A stretch of DNA of 52,502 nucleotides, from assembly GCF_009711405.1 (NCBI RefSeq), contig NZ_SMLW01000680.1, positions 1-52,502 on the forward strand, read 5' to 3'. How positions within the stretch are numbered: the stretch's first letter is position 1; the number at the start of each line of letters is the position of its first letter. A program made the translations under genes and the position numbers. The stretch is from Fulvivirga kasyanovii (lineage in GTDB: Bacteria > Bacteroidota > Bacteroidia > Cytophagales > Cyclobacteriaceae). This document shows positions 6,796-17,700 of this stretch, in pieces. Below the pieces are notes generated by a model. The model saw only the letters and a program-made list of their open reading frames with translations, did not search any database and was not told the DNA's origin.

Positions 6796-8799
6796 TTACT
6801 CAGCATAGGCATAAACCTTGTGAATAGCCGTCTGGGCGAACTCTTCCAGTTCTTTCTGGAAATCGGTCTCGGCCTGGGCGAGTGCTTTCTTTTGTTCGCC
6901 GTTGGGCTTTCTTTTGGCGTCGCTGGTCAGTTTGTTCAGTACCTGGATCAGGATTTCGATGTCTTCTTTGGTATTCTCAACGCCTAAACTTACCCTTACT
7001 ACGCCAGGGAGCTGGGTTTTGGGAGACACCGTAAGCACAACTCGCTGAACCTGCTCCAGTACCGGGCTGATATCAAGCAGGTGCTTAATGAGCAAGTGAG
7101 AGCAGTGGCAACCGTACCGTACTCCTATGCCCCCCTTCTGGAACATCTCTTCGGCCAGCTTGTTGTGCAGGATGTCTTTTGTTTCAAATACGATAACACC
7201 AATTTTCTTATCGAATGAACCTGAATTCTGGTCTGTAATACCAAAAATCCTGATGTTAGGTATTTTTGATAAACCATCTAATGCCATTTTGGTAAGTTTT
7301 TGTTCTTCCTCATGGATCACATCGAAACCAATTCTTCTCAAAATCACCAATGCTTTGCCTAAAGAGGCCACACCGCCGATGTTCTCTTCTCCTGATGTGC
7401 AGATCTGCCGCATTTCATCCGGCTTGTAGTTGAGCAGGCCTTTTTTGGACACCAGCACGCCGGTACCAAATGGCGCATATACTTTATGGGCTGAGAATGC
7501 CATATAGTCGATATCGTCTTTTTCCATTTCAACCTTGCGGTGTGCTACTACCTGGGCACCGTCGACCAACAGACGTGCACCATATTTATGTACAATAGGG
7601 CTGATTTTATCGATATCATTGCAGGTTCCCAATACGTTGGAAGCACCGCTTATGGCCACTACTTTGATACGCTTTTTACCATGTTTGTGATCCTGGTTGT
7701 ACTCTCTCAGGTGGTTTTCAAGCTCTACGAGGTCTACAAAGCCTTCTGCATTTACCGGTAGCCTTACCAGCGACTTCTTCGAAGCCATACGCCAAGGCAG
7801 GTCGTTGGAAGAGTGCTCCAGCAATGAAATAAGCACTGCCGGTTCTGTGTCCCTGTCATTGGAACGGCCAAGGCTTTCGGACACGAGGTTGATGGACTCG
7901 GTAGTGTTTTTGGTGAAGATGATGTCGTATTTATCCAGGGGAGCTCCAAGAATTTCGCTGCAAATGGCTTTTACTTCCCTGACCACATCCTGCTTTCTTC
8001 GCTCGGGCAGGCGCAATGCCTGACGGAAAGTATTCCATATCGGCTGGAATGTAGGTGTACTGGCACTGTTGTCGAGATTAACAAAGGGCTTCTCCCCTTC
8101 CAGTGTAGGCACGATCATGCCCAGGCCTATCAGGGTCTTTCTGAGCTGCTCCATAAGTTCCACACCTGAGTACTGCTCCAATTCATCTTTGTAGAGCAAT
8201 TCCGTGATGCCCAGATCTGTGCCCTGCAATTTTTTGAAGATATCTTTTCCATACCGCTTTAAAAGGAGCATTGCTTTGCTAAAAGCAATAACATTGACAA
8301 TAGCTGGTGTACCTGCTTCAAATTTGTCTGGTCCGGTATTCCAGATGATCCAGCCTGCGGCTACAAGCCTGGCTGTTCCTCCTCCGCACTCTGTTGGTGA
8401 ACCTTTGGGAAGGGCTTTTTTCTCTACGGCAACTGCCGTAATACCTAATGGCAGGCCTATTTCACGGCTGGTAATGGTTTGGTAGCTTCCGGGCTTGAGC
8501 AGGGAAATCAGTTCGGAAGTTCTTTTGGGTGAACAGAAAATAACTATGTACCTGTCTTTGTTCAGGCCCATGTATTCCAGCACTACACCTCTGGCGTGCT
8601 CATATAGTTGTGAAGATACCAATGAGTTGTGCCCACTTCCGCGATGTACGTTGGAATAAGTCTCAAGGGCAGCATACACTCCGCGTTCGAGCTCGGTAAA
8701 TGCTCTCTCCGCTCCTTTATTTTCAGGCATGCCATTCTGCTTTTCTTCGAGTTGGCTTACATCCGCTGATGCGTACTCAGTTTGCTTAATTGTTTTCAT
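6796..8799 (-). CDS. Chimeric class V aminotransferase / cysteine desulfurase-like PLP enzyme
   Basis: At 667 residues it is much longer than a SufS-type enzyme (about 400). Residues about 235-630 form a full class V fold-type I enzyme: LDNSAST (242-248), TTESINL, the PLP-pocket VDGAQVVAH (412-420), the Schiff-base Lys439 in SAHK, and VRYGCHCSH (560-568), where Cys566 aligns with the catalytic Cys of SufS (RTGHHCA). Residues about 40-190 look like a second, shrunken class V unit: its start (YSNVHRGSG, then YEHAR) joins directly to its late part (GGGTA, FEAGTPAIVNV), with the PLP-binding centre missing. The C-terminal tail (about 635-667) is charged and helical. Likely reactions are Cys desulfuration or C-S lyase chemistry; the substrate is unknown. 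It follows the methyltransferase gene by 79 bp. Confidence 0.8.
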   Translation of the reverse strand: MKTIKQTEYASADVSQLEEKQNGMPENKGAERAFTELERGVYAALETYSNVHRGSGHNSLVSSQLYEHARGVVLEYMGLNKDRYIVIFCSPKRTSELISLLKPGSYQTITSREIGLPLGITAVAVEKKALPKGSPTECGGGTARLVAAGWIIWNTGPDKFEAGTPAIVNVIAFSKAMLLLKRYGKDIFKKLQGTDLGITELLYKDELEQYSGVELMEQLRKTLIGLGMIVPTLEGEKPFVNLDNSASTPTFQPIWNTFRQALRLPERRKQDVVREVKAICSEILGAPLDKYDIIFTKNTTESINLVSESLGRSNDRDTEPAVLISLLEHSSNDLPWRMASKKSLVRLPVNAEGFVDLVELENHLREYNQDHKHGKKRIKVVAISGASNVLGTCNDIDKISPIVHKYGARLLVDGAQVVAHRKVEMEKDDIDYMAFSAHKVYAPFGTGVLVSKKGLLNYKPDEMRQICTSGEENIGGVASLGKALVILRRIGFDVIHEEEQKLTKMALDGLSKIPNIRIFGITDQNSGSFDKKIGVIVFETKDILHNKLAEEMFQKGGIGVRYGCHCSHLLIKHLLDISPVLEQVQRVVLTVSPKTQLPGVVRVSLGVENTKEDIEILIQVLNKLTSDAKRKPNGEQKKALAQAETDFQKELEEFAQTAIHKVYAYAE

Positions 8800-8878
8800 C
8801 TGAATCTCTTTCGTTTTTTAATTATTAGTTGAATTTGGTCTGTACTTTCTATACTTAATCAGCCTCAGCCAGTGAGGC

Positions 8879-9532
8879 TTAATCTTTCTTTGCAACAATG
8901 AAATATTGTCTCCCGGTTTTTTGCAGGCACTCACTTTCTGCTATCCTGAAACCTCTGCGGGTGATTGCGTCCACCAGTTCATCCACGCTGTAAGTTTTCA
9001 GGTTTGGGATCAGTCCGAGCTTGCTGACCAGGGAAAGGGCAATACCTGCAAACGACCTTTTGCCCATGCAGGGTGTCACGGAAATGAACAACCCTCCCGG
9101 CTTCAGCAATTCGTGAACCCTTCTCAGTGCCTTGGGCATATCTTCCAGCAGGTGAAGCAGGTAAACGCCTAAGATCACATCATAAGTCCCCGGTTTGTAT
9201 TGTGGATCAAATATAGTTGTGTGTGTATACTGAATGTTTTGAATATCCAGCTCATCGGCGTTTTTTTGGGCCAGCCGGATCATTTCCGATGAAATATCCA
9301 AGCCATGGACGGTTTGTACATCTCCGGCAATTTCGTTGGCAAGTATTCCGGTGGCACACCCGAAATCCAGGACTTTGTCCTGCTTTTTGAGGTACCTCCT
9401 GGTCCGGTCAAGGATTTTCAAGCGTACGGCTTTATCCTTCATTTCTTCCTTATCGTACCCTCCGGCACTCTTGTCCCAGAATTTTTCCGATTTGTCTGTC
9501 GTCTCTTGTGAGGTGTGGGGTTGGTTTTTCAT
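8879..9532 (-). CDS. Class I SAM-dependent methyltransferase
   Basis: The 217-residue protein has Rossmann motif I VLDFGCATG (54-62), an acidic loop HGLDIS after strand 2, and the YDVILGVYLLHLLED post-motif followed by LLKPGGLF, all typical of UbiE-like small-molecule methyltransferases. A free enzyme, it would act on the nascent or released product (O-, S- or C-methylation). No cMT domains occur in the PKS modules, so it is the only methyltransferase visible. Its place between two cysteine desulfurase-like genes (31 bp after NifS/IscS, 79 bp before the chimeric enzyme) makes S-methylation an attractive guess, but nothing in the sequence fixes the acceptor atom. Confidence 0.85.
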   Translation of the reverse strand: MKNQPHTSQETTDKSEKFWDKSAGGYDKEEMKDKAVRLKILDRTRRYLKKQDKVLDFGCATGILANEIAGDVQTVHGLDISSEMIRLAQKNADELDIQNIQYTHTTIFDPQYKPGTYDVILGVYLLHLLEDMPKALRRVHELLKPGGLFISVTPCMGKRSFAGIALSLVSKLGLIPNLKTYSVDELVDAITRRGFRIAESECLQKTGRQYFIVAKKD

Positions 9533-9563
9533 GATCGCGGCCTGAGTTGGTTAAATTTTAGTT

Positions 9564-10721
9564 TTAAAGCTTATCATCCTCAATATACTGTTTAAGCACC
9601 TTTAATGTGTATTTAATGTGTTTCGGTTTCGTGGCGGTACCAAAACTTATCCTGATAGACTCCTGTGCTGCTTCGTCTGACAACCCGATAGCTTTTAATA
9701 CATGTGAGGGTTTGTTAGAAGACGTGCTACAGGCAGAACCTGCTGAAACGGCAATGCCATGAAAATCAAGCATCTTCATTAATTCCCCACTACCGATACC
9801 CGGAAAGGTCAGGTTGATGGTATTGGTCAAACAATTGTCCATCGGAGAGTTAATGATAATATCGCTTTTGATCGCTTTCAATTCATTAAGGAATGTGCGC
9901 TTAAGAGACTCATTTTGCATTGAAAATGTTACAAGCTTATTCACATGTTTGCAAGCTTCTCCAAAGCCGGCAATGTTATGGATCGACTCAGTTCCTGCAC
10001 GCATGCCTTCTTCCTGATGTCCACCGTGAATGTAAGGCTCTAAGGGACAGCTAATTCTGGCGTACCAGGCTCCAATGCCTTTGGGGCCATAAAGTTTGTG
10101 GGCAGAAAATGTGGCATAATCTACATCCAGATCTTTTACATTGATCGGGATCTTGCCCAGCGCCTGCACGCAATCGGAAAATACCAAAGCCCCTTTGGCC
10201 CGCGCCATTGCGGCTATCTTTTTCACATCCTGGATCGTACCGATCTCATTATTGGCCAACATGCAGCATACCAGCGAGGTCTTATCATCGATCATGGCAT
10301 CCAGCTTATCAAGGATCACACGGCCTGAGCTGTCTATCGGGCAATACTGCACGTCAATACCCTTTGTTTTCAAATATTCCAGGGTATTCATCACCGACGG
10401 ATGCTCTATGGGTGTAGATATGATCTTGTTTTTATCAGGGTAGAAATGGTTGCTGACCGTTTTCAATAAGGCATTATTGGATTCGGTGGCACAACTGGCA
10501 AAATACACCTCATGTGAATGCGCCCCGATGGCAGAAGCCACCTGCTCACGGGCTTTTTCAATGATCTGTGCTGACATTTTACCCTTGGCATAGCCCGATG
10601 AAGGGTTGCCCCAATAAGTTTTCAACACCCGGTTCATCACACTCCTCACGGGAGGTGCAATGTGGGTTGTTGCGTTATGATCGAAATAAACGTTGCGTTT
10701 ACCCAATAACTGTTTTATCAT
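9564..10721 (-). CDS. NifS/IscS-type cysteine desulfurase
   Basis: The 385-residue length is normal for class I desulfurases. Visible landmarks are FDHNATT (13-19), CATESNNA, the PLP-stacking His107, VFSDCVQALGK in the cofactor pocket, Schiff-base Lys209 in SAHKLYGPKG, HGGHQEEGMRAGT, and the flexible catalytic loop SAGSACSTSS with Cys331. It takes sulfur from L-cysteine as an enzyme persulfide. Such enzymes usually serve Fe-S assembly, yet no scaffold gene (IscU, IscA, ferredoxin) accompanies it. It is packed between a cysteine-rich protein (30 bp) and a methyltransferase (31 bp) in a polyketide operon, which argues for a dedicated sulfur donor. Family assignment is secure; the pathway role is inference. 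Confidence 0.92.
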   Translation of the reverse strand: MIKQLLGKRNVYFDHNATTHIAPPVRSVMNRVLKTYWGNPSSGYAKGKMSAQIIEKAREQVASAIGAHSHEVYFASCATESNNALLKTVSNHFYPDKNKIISTPIEHPSVMNTLEYLKTKGIDVQYCPIDSSGRVILDKLDAMIDDKTSLVCCMLANNEIGTIQDVKKIAAMARAKGALVFSDCVQALGKIPINVKDLDVDYATFSAHKLYGPKGIGAWYARISCPLEPYIHGGHQEEGMRAGTESIHNIAGFGEACKHVNKLVTFSMQNESLKRTFLNELKAIKSDIIINSPMDNCLTNTINLTFPGIGSGELMKMLDFHGIAVSAGSACSTSSNKPSHVLKAIGLSDEAAQESIRISFGTATKPKHIKYTLKVLKQYIEDDKL

Positions 10722-10751
10722 GGCAATTATATTTTAAAATACTTGTATGGA

Positions 10752-11573
10752 TTATAGTGCGGCAAGCGCATCGATGATCTTCTTACAACCTCCGTTTTTG
10801 ATGTAATCGGAGTGATCATCTATATCTTTAAACTCTTTGCCGGTGATCTTGCTGCACATTACTTCAGAGTCAGTCTGCACGTAAAATGCTCTCAACATCT
10901 TCTTCTGCTCCTGGGCGTCAAATGACGAGGCAGATTTACCGGGGTTTTTCTTGAGCCAGTCAACCATTTTGTACCAGATGGCGGCACTGAGTGCTCCACA
11001 TTCCTTTCCGCTAAGCCCAAGACCTCCGGCGTACCCGGCCACCATGAGCATTTCTTCATCGGTTCCCCCCATTTTTCTCACTACTTCAGAGGCACAGCTC
11101 ACTGATCCCGGGCAGAACTTGACCGTGTCGTCAGACAATCCTTCATCGGCTGACTTGATGGCTTCGGGTGCCCATTTTCCAGCAAGCTTCATACAGGTAA
11201 AGGCTTTACCGGTAAACAGTACCTTGAGTGGGGCCAGTTTGCCTGAGAGGTCCATATCGGTGATATCGCGGCAGCTTATGGTGTTCGTTCTTTTGGTAAA
11301 TGACTGCATCAGGTGCTGGGTGGCAGTAATAGCCATGGCCACAGCCGTGCCCGTGTCTTCGTTTCTACGATAAGATTCTGCCCCGGCAGCCAGAACAGCG
11401 CCACCTATCAGTCCGCATTGGTAGCCTCTGTTCAGTAGTCCGCCCGCAAAAGGAGATGCGGCTACCTCTGCAACTTCATTAGGTACACCGTACTCTTCAT
11501 TGAGCAGTGAGCAGAATGCCGTACCGCATGTTCCTCTGGATAATACTTTGAGACCGTCTTTATAAGCTTTCAT
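10752..11573 (-). CDS. C_GCAxxG_C_C family redox protein, internally duplicated
   Basis: The 273-residue protein has ten cysteines (16, 21, 53, 101, 127, 154, 160, 192, 240, 263) and no signal peptide. It contains two similar halves. Each has a first Cys, then a glycine-rich segment with CG (FAGGL...QCGLIGGA, 42-59; YAGGLGLSGKECGALSAA, 181-198), then a later lone Cys. This matches the family named for C_GCAxxG_C_C, annotated as putatively redox-active; its biochemistry is poorly known. Adjacent to a cysteine desulfurase, it could accept persulfide sulfur, carry a metal site or reduce a disulfide. It is the first gene after PKS C (142-bp gap). Confidence 0.8.
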   Translation of the reverse strand: MKAYKDGLKVLSRGTCGTAFCSLLNEEYGVPNEVAEVAASPFAGGLLNRGYQCGLIGGAVLAAGAESYRRNEDTGTAVAMAITATQHLMQSFTKRTNTISCRDITDMDLSGKLAPLKVLFTGKAFTCMKLAGKWAPEAIKSADEGLSDDTVKFCPGSVSCASEVVRKMGGTDEEMLMVAGYAGGLGLSGKECGALSAAIWYKMVDWLKKNPGKSASSFDAQEQKKMLRAFYVQTDSEVMCSKITGKEFKDIDDHSDYIKNGGCKKIIDALAAL

Positions 11574-11715
11574 AATGAAAATTTTAAGTGAGTTATTTGA
11601 TTAAGTATAGTTTACAATTTCGTCCGTTGTGTGCGTCAAAGGGCTAAATTGTATGGTTGAAAGATTTCTTTGTATAGTATATGATGCCATTTTAGATCCC
11701 CCTGCGCGGTTATGA
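11574..11715. promoter_or_regulatory. Gap after PKS C with an 8-bp inverted repeat
   Basis: TACAATTT (11613-11620) and AAATTGTA (11646-11653) form a perfect inverted repeat separated by 25 bp. It could be an operator or a weak stem upstream of the sulfur genes. No T run or promoter motif was found, and no coding sequence continues PKS C here. Confidence 0.3.
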
Positions 11716-14700
11716 TCATACCGCAGAGAAGGTGTCGTCTGCCTCTACAGCCAGGTCGCCAGGCAGTTCGTCCTGCACTACTCCTGCCGGACTGAATGCC
11801 CTTACATAGAAGTTTTTGATGCTGGCCAGCACATCACCGGCTTCATTGATGATCTTGATGTTAAACTTTTTGATATTGGCGTGTGCATGACCTTCGGCAT
11901 CCACCTGCTCCACATAGGCATAGCAGGTGTGTGGCAATGAGCGGAATATCTCTATTTCGTCAATCGCGAAAGGTACATGGGGCACGGCTGCATCCATCTG
12001 CCCTACCAGGCCTGCCACCGTCTGCAAGGCACCATCCATGATGCTTGGATGGAGAATGAAGCGGTCAAAATCAGCTTTCAGGTGATCTGCCAGTTTCAGC
12101 TTTGACAAGGCAAAGGAGCCATTGACATAAAACTCCTGAATGGTCCGGAATGCCGCACCATAGTTAAAGCCTACCTGGCTGAAAACATCATAGTAGTGGG
12201 TACCATCCTGAGGTCCGGAGCACTGTGCTTTGAGTTGTTGCACGGAAAGATTTTCAATGCTGGCTGCATGGCCATTCTGAAAATACAGCCGGCCTTCGGA
12301 GTGTAATATCCTTTCATTTTCATCATCCAGCGAAGTGATCCTGAATTCGGTGCCACTTCCGCTAGGCTTTAGCGAGGTTTGTACAAACTGAGAGCCATTC
12401 CTGAAACTAAGCGGGTGCGCCCATACGATATCTTTGATCTTACTTACTTTCTGCTCTCCTGCCAGATTACCGGAGATGTTGGCCATCTCTATGAATCCGG
12501 AGCCGGGGAAGATCTTTTCACCATTCACCTGGTGGTCTATGGCATAGAACTCGCTATCCGACAGCAGGGAACTGAAGCTGATTTCCCTTAAAGTGGAAGA
12601 GTTATGTGAGACGAGCGGGTGCAGTTGTGCCTGTTGAGGTTCTGCTTTTTGCTTCCTTCCGGCCGGCTGGTCGGTCACCCAGTATCTTTGACGGGCAAAC
12701 GGATAGGTTGGCAGCGAAATACGTCCGGGTTTGCTTTCTGCATATAAACCTTCCCAATCCACATCCACACCGGAAATCCACATTTGGGCCAGTTGATCCA
12801 GCTCTCCGGCCTCAAAAAGACCCCGGATCTCTTCTCCACGATCAGGCGCCCGCTTCCTGCCTTTGCGAGGGTCTATGGTAGCCTGATATACATGATCTGC
12901 GGTTTTCTGCTTTCTCCAGGTTTTCAAACGGTCGATAAGCTCTGCTCTGTCGGCGGCTACCACGGCCAGCCTTTCCGGCATAGCTTCCCGCCCAACCTGC
13001 AGGGTAAACGACAGGTCCGCCAGGCTTACGTGCTTTTCATTGCCTGCAAAGGTGAGCAAGCGATCAGCATACTCTTGCAGGCGCTCGTTGTCTTTTGCTG
13101 AAAGCACGACCAGTTGGGGTATTTTCTCTTGGTTATGCTGCATGGGTTTAGGTTTTTTATATTCTTCGAGTATCAGGCACGCATTCACACCACCGGCTCC
13201 AAACGAATTGATGAGTGCTCTTCGCGGGGCACCGGGGGCCGGGTCCCATGGAGACAGTTGATGTTGAAGGTAGAATGGAGACTCTTTGAATTCAATATTG
13301 GGGTTTACTTCCTCTGAATTAATGGTTGGTACCAGTTGGCGGTGCTTCATTTGCAACAGCACTTTGGCCACTCCGGCTATGCCTGCCGCCGACTCGGGAT
13401 GCCCGATATTGGCTTTGACTGATCCCACCGGGGCAAACTGCTTTTTCCCGGTCTGCTTCCTGAAGGCATTGGTCATGGCTACGATCTCCAGACTGTCACC
13501 CAACTGTGTACCCGTACCGTGGCCTTCAATGTAGCTTATGGTTTCGGGGTTAATGTTGGCCTTGCGCAAAGTCTGCTCAATTAAATTGGCCTGGGCATTC
13601 GGGTTGGGCGCAGAGTATCCGTTAGACCTTCCGCTGTGGTCATAAGCACTTGCCGAAACCACTGCATAGATCTGGTCGTTGTCTGCAATGGCTTTGCTGA
13701 GTGGCTTCAGCAGCACTGACCCTACACCTTCGCCTGGTACAAACCCATCATCACCGGCACCGTAACTAAAGCACTTTCCGGTGCGGGAGATCATGCGGTT
13801 TTTGCAGAATGAATGGTACTTCGACGGATGCAGGTATAAATTCACCCCACCGGCCACGGCCACCTGGCACTCTTGTTTTCTCAGGCTTTCACAGGCCAGG
13901 TGTATGGCTACTGAAGAGGAAGAACAAGCCGTATCAACTGGCATACTCGGGCCGTTAAAATCGAGTAAATAAGAAACCCTGTTGGCAATAGACCAGGGGT
14001 GTGCGCTTGGCGTGGTATTTCCATTGCTCCACTCCTCTGCGGCAAGCAGGTTGTATGTATTGGTAGTAACACCTACAAAAACCCCTACATTGGCACTTTT
14101 GGCTTTAGCATGTTTCTTTTTCAGGCTTTCTTTGGTGTATCCGGCATCTTCTATAGACGACCAGACCGATTGCAGGAACAGCCTCTCCTGCGGGTCCATG
14201 ATCCTGGCTTCATCCGGGGTGATATTAAAAAACTCAGGATCGAATTTATCCACGTCATTGATAAAGCCTCCCCATTTGCAATAAATTTTACCTTCCCTGG
14301 CCTTTTCAGGATCTTCGTGATAGTAGGCCTCGCTGTCCCACCTGCTTGCGGGCACCACATCAGTGAGGTCTTTACCTTTTTTCAGGTTTTCCCAGTATTT
14401 ATTGAGGTCTTCCGATTGCGGATAGCTTCCGTGTACGCCAATAATGGCAATCGGCTCGGTATCTTCGTATCTGGCGGGCGATGGTGCTGCCTCTCTGATC
14501 TCTACCCGGTGATGCTCTACTACCTGCACTTTTTCTTCGTATGAAGTAGTTTCCCGAACCTCTTCTTCTACTTCATGATCCAGACCCAGGAAGCTGATCA
14601 AAGCCTCTTTTTCATCAGCCACCATATAGGCAGCCAGTTCTTCTATGGTTGAGTATTCGTAGAATAAGGTCTTGGGCAAAGCGCCAAGGTCCCTTTCCAG

Positions 14701-17700
14701 ATTAGCATTCAGCTTGCTGATCATGATGGAATCAATGCCGAAGGTCTCGAAAGGTTCCGTAGGATCAATGCGCCCGGGCTCGAGTTTGATCTCTTCGCCG
14801 ATCAAAGCCTTGAGGTAGGCCTCGGTCTTTTCAAGAAGTTCCTCAGCATCCATGGCTTTGGCAGGGGCCGGTTTGCTCTTTTCAACCTCTGTAACCATAT
14901 GCCCGATGTAAGGCTTGATCCTTGATGAAAACCCGTAAAGGGGAACACCTTGTGAAAGATCAGACATGAGGAATTCTTCGAGGTACTGAATGCCTTCCTG
15001 CACAGGTAAAGGACACAGTCCGGCCTGTTGCTCGATCATAGCTACTTCCTCATCAGCAATGTGCATACCACCTTCTTCCCAGTAAGTCCAGTTGACAGAC
15101 AGGGTTTTGCCGGTGCGCTTTTGTGCTTTGACCAGGCTTTCCCTGTTTTCTGCAAATGAATCGAGGAAATGGTTGCCATAGGCATAATCGCACTGCCCCA
15201 CGTTGCCCATCACTCCGGCTATGGAAGAGAACAGGATGAACACATCCAAATCCTCCTCACGGGTAGCCAGGTCAAGGTTAATGGTTCCGTAAATCTTCGG
15301 CGCCAGCACTTTGTCCATCTCCTCCCGGGATTTCCTGAGTATGAATGAGTCAATGTTGACCCCGGCACTATGAAGCACACCATTTACCTGTGAAAAACGT
15401 CCTTTTGCAGTTTTGACTACGTCTTCCATGTCTTCCAGGCTGGATGCATCGGCCTGTAGATAAAGGATTTCGGTCCCGTATGCCCTGAGCCGCTCAAGTT
15501 TTGCCTCCTGAGCTGCTTTTAGTTCAGAGCGCCCGAAAATCACGAGGTTGCACTGATAGTTCTTAACGAGGTATTCACTGAAAACAAGACCTAACCCTCC
15601 TAAACCGCCTGACACAATGTAGACACCATTTTGCTTTAACGGCAATTTGTCCTTAATGCCCTCTATGCGGACATACTGGGCCAGTTCCCTGACATAGCGG
15701 GTGTAGCCCTGTTTTTCTTCCCTGAATTTGTAGCGGACTTCATTTTTCTTCCAGTTTCCATCGTTGAATTCATCAACAATGATGCGGACTTTTTCTTCGG
15801 TTGGCACGCTGACGTCCTCACCGCGCTGAACCTCAATAGTTTTACCGTGGTAGTGAGGATTCTCCAAAGCAAGCGTTTTAAAGAAGCCTCCTAATGCGGC
15901 GCTAAACGGAGCCGCAACATCCTGACTATTAAAGATCGATAAAATTTGAACCGGGGCGTGATGCTTTTGTGCCATCAATGCTTTGCAGAGGTTAAACAGG
16001 GCAACGATGCCGTGGTTAACCTGACGGGTTACCTCATCTGTTTTTTCCAGACTGCCTGTATTCAAGGCCTGATGAACAACCCGGTAAGGAAGCTGATCTT
16101 TTTTGGCGAGGCTCTCTACCAGTTGCTTAAAATGATCTTCCTGCTGAAGGTCAAGGGTGTATACTGATGGTTCAACCTCCTGAAATGACTTGCCCGACTT
16201 GATGAAAATTACAGGCTTATCTTGTCCATATTCTTTCTGTATGGCTTCTAAAAGTTCATCTGTAGCATTCAGCATGAGGATCGGACTTTTCTCCGGGGTT
16301 TTTTCTTCTGATATGCCCAATGTTTGCTCCACCCAGTGCGGCTGATAGTGCAGCCTCCTCTTTTTCTCTTCTTCCGGTTCGCCATCGGTATCGATCTCCT
16401 GAACAACAAACTGATCCGTTGACAGTGAGAATGCCGGGGTTTTGATCCAGTACCGCTCTTTGGCAAATGGATAAGTAGGTAAGGAAACCCGCTTAGGCTG
16501 AGCATGTTGATAGAAAAGGGACCAGTCTATGTCAGCACCGGAAATCCATAGCTTCGCCAGCTTTTCCAGATTTCTGGTCTCCATGATCACTTTCAGATAG
16601 GCCCGGCCTTCTTCCCCTTCCAACAGAGCAGTGGCATCGGAGGGTGCGCTTTTAATATTGCCATGATAAGTGCCTTCCAGCTCGTTCACTGATTTTTTAG
16701 AGCCTGTCTCTTGCTGAACTGTCAGCCATTGTCGCAGTTTTTCTTCCAGTTCCTGCATGCTGGCTACTATTATGACCAGGCGCTCATTCATAGGGGTTCG
16801 CCCTACCTGAGCGGTGTACACGATGTCTGTCAGCGACGTCTCTTTGTTTTTGACCAGGAAGGCAAGCATTTTTTCTGCATACTTCAAAAGTCCATTTTGG
16901 TCTTTCGAAGAAAGCACGAAGGCCTGCGGTATACTATTTTCAGGTTCGTTTGCCTGAGTGGCTACCGTGTTATATTCTTCAATAATAAGATGGGCATTGG
17001 AACCTCCCGCTCCAAAAGAACTGATCCCGGCCCTTCTCGGGAACCCGTCTGGCTGTGCCCAATCTGCCAATTCACGCTGTACATAGAATGGCGATTCACT
17101 GAAATTGATGTTCGAGTTTAATATCTCTGCATGCAACGACGGCACCAACTGCTGATGCTTTAACTGTAGCAATACCTTGGTTACGGCTGCAATTCCTGCG
17201 GCTGATTCCAGGTGCCCGATGTTTGACTTCACTGAGCCTATGGGGCAGAATTGCTTTTTACCGTCTGCCTCTCCAAAAGCTTTGTTCAGTCCGGTAATTT
17301 CAATAGGATCGCCCAAAGCTGTGCCTGTACCGTGAGTTTCAATATAACTCAGCGTAGCCGGATCAATGTTAGCCTTTTTAAGCGATTCGATGATCAGGTC
17401 GCCCTGAGCAACAGGATTAGGTACGGAGTAGCCATTGGTTTTTCCTCCATGATTGATTACGCTCGACTTGATGACGCCATAAATATGGTCACCATCCTCA
17501 ATCGCTTTATCCAGGGATTTGAGTAATACGGCCCCTACACCTTCACCGGCAACATAGCCATCACCACCATCGCCAAAACTTCTGCACCTGCCATCGCTGG
17601 CGGCAAAATTCCCCTGGCTCAACACCAGGTATTTGTGCGGATGAATGGACACGTTGACACCTCCGGCAATGGCTGCCTCAATATCTCCTTTCCTGATTTC

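Noticed and set aside
9564-10721. Housekeeping Fe-S cluster (isc/suf) locus
   Set aside because: No scaffold, ferredoxin or regulator gene is adjacent, and the gene is embedded in the PKS operon; the housekeeping role is not excluded, but context does not support it.
11574-11715. Frameshifted remainder of PKS C (missing ACP/KR)
   Set aside because: The stretch is AT-rich, has no ACP or KR motif in any frame, and is only 142 bp.
13999-14544. Plus-strand open frame of 181 codons inside PKS C, and many similar shorter ones across the PKS genes
   Set aside because: All overlap conserved KS, DH, KR or ACP coding sequence in the opposite strand; the translations have no domain character.
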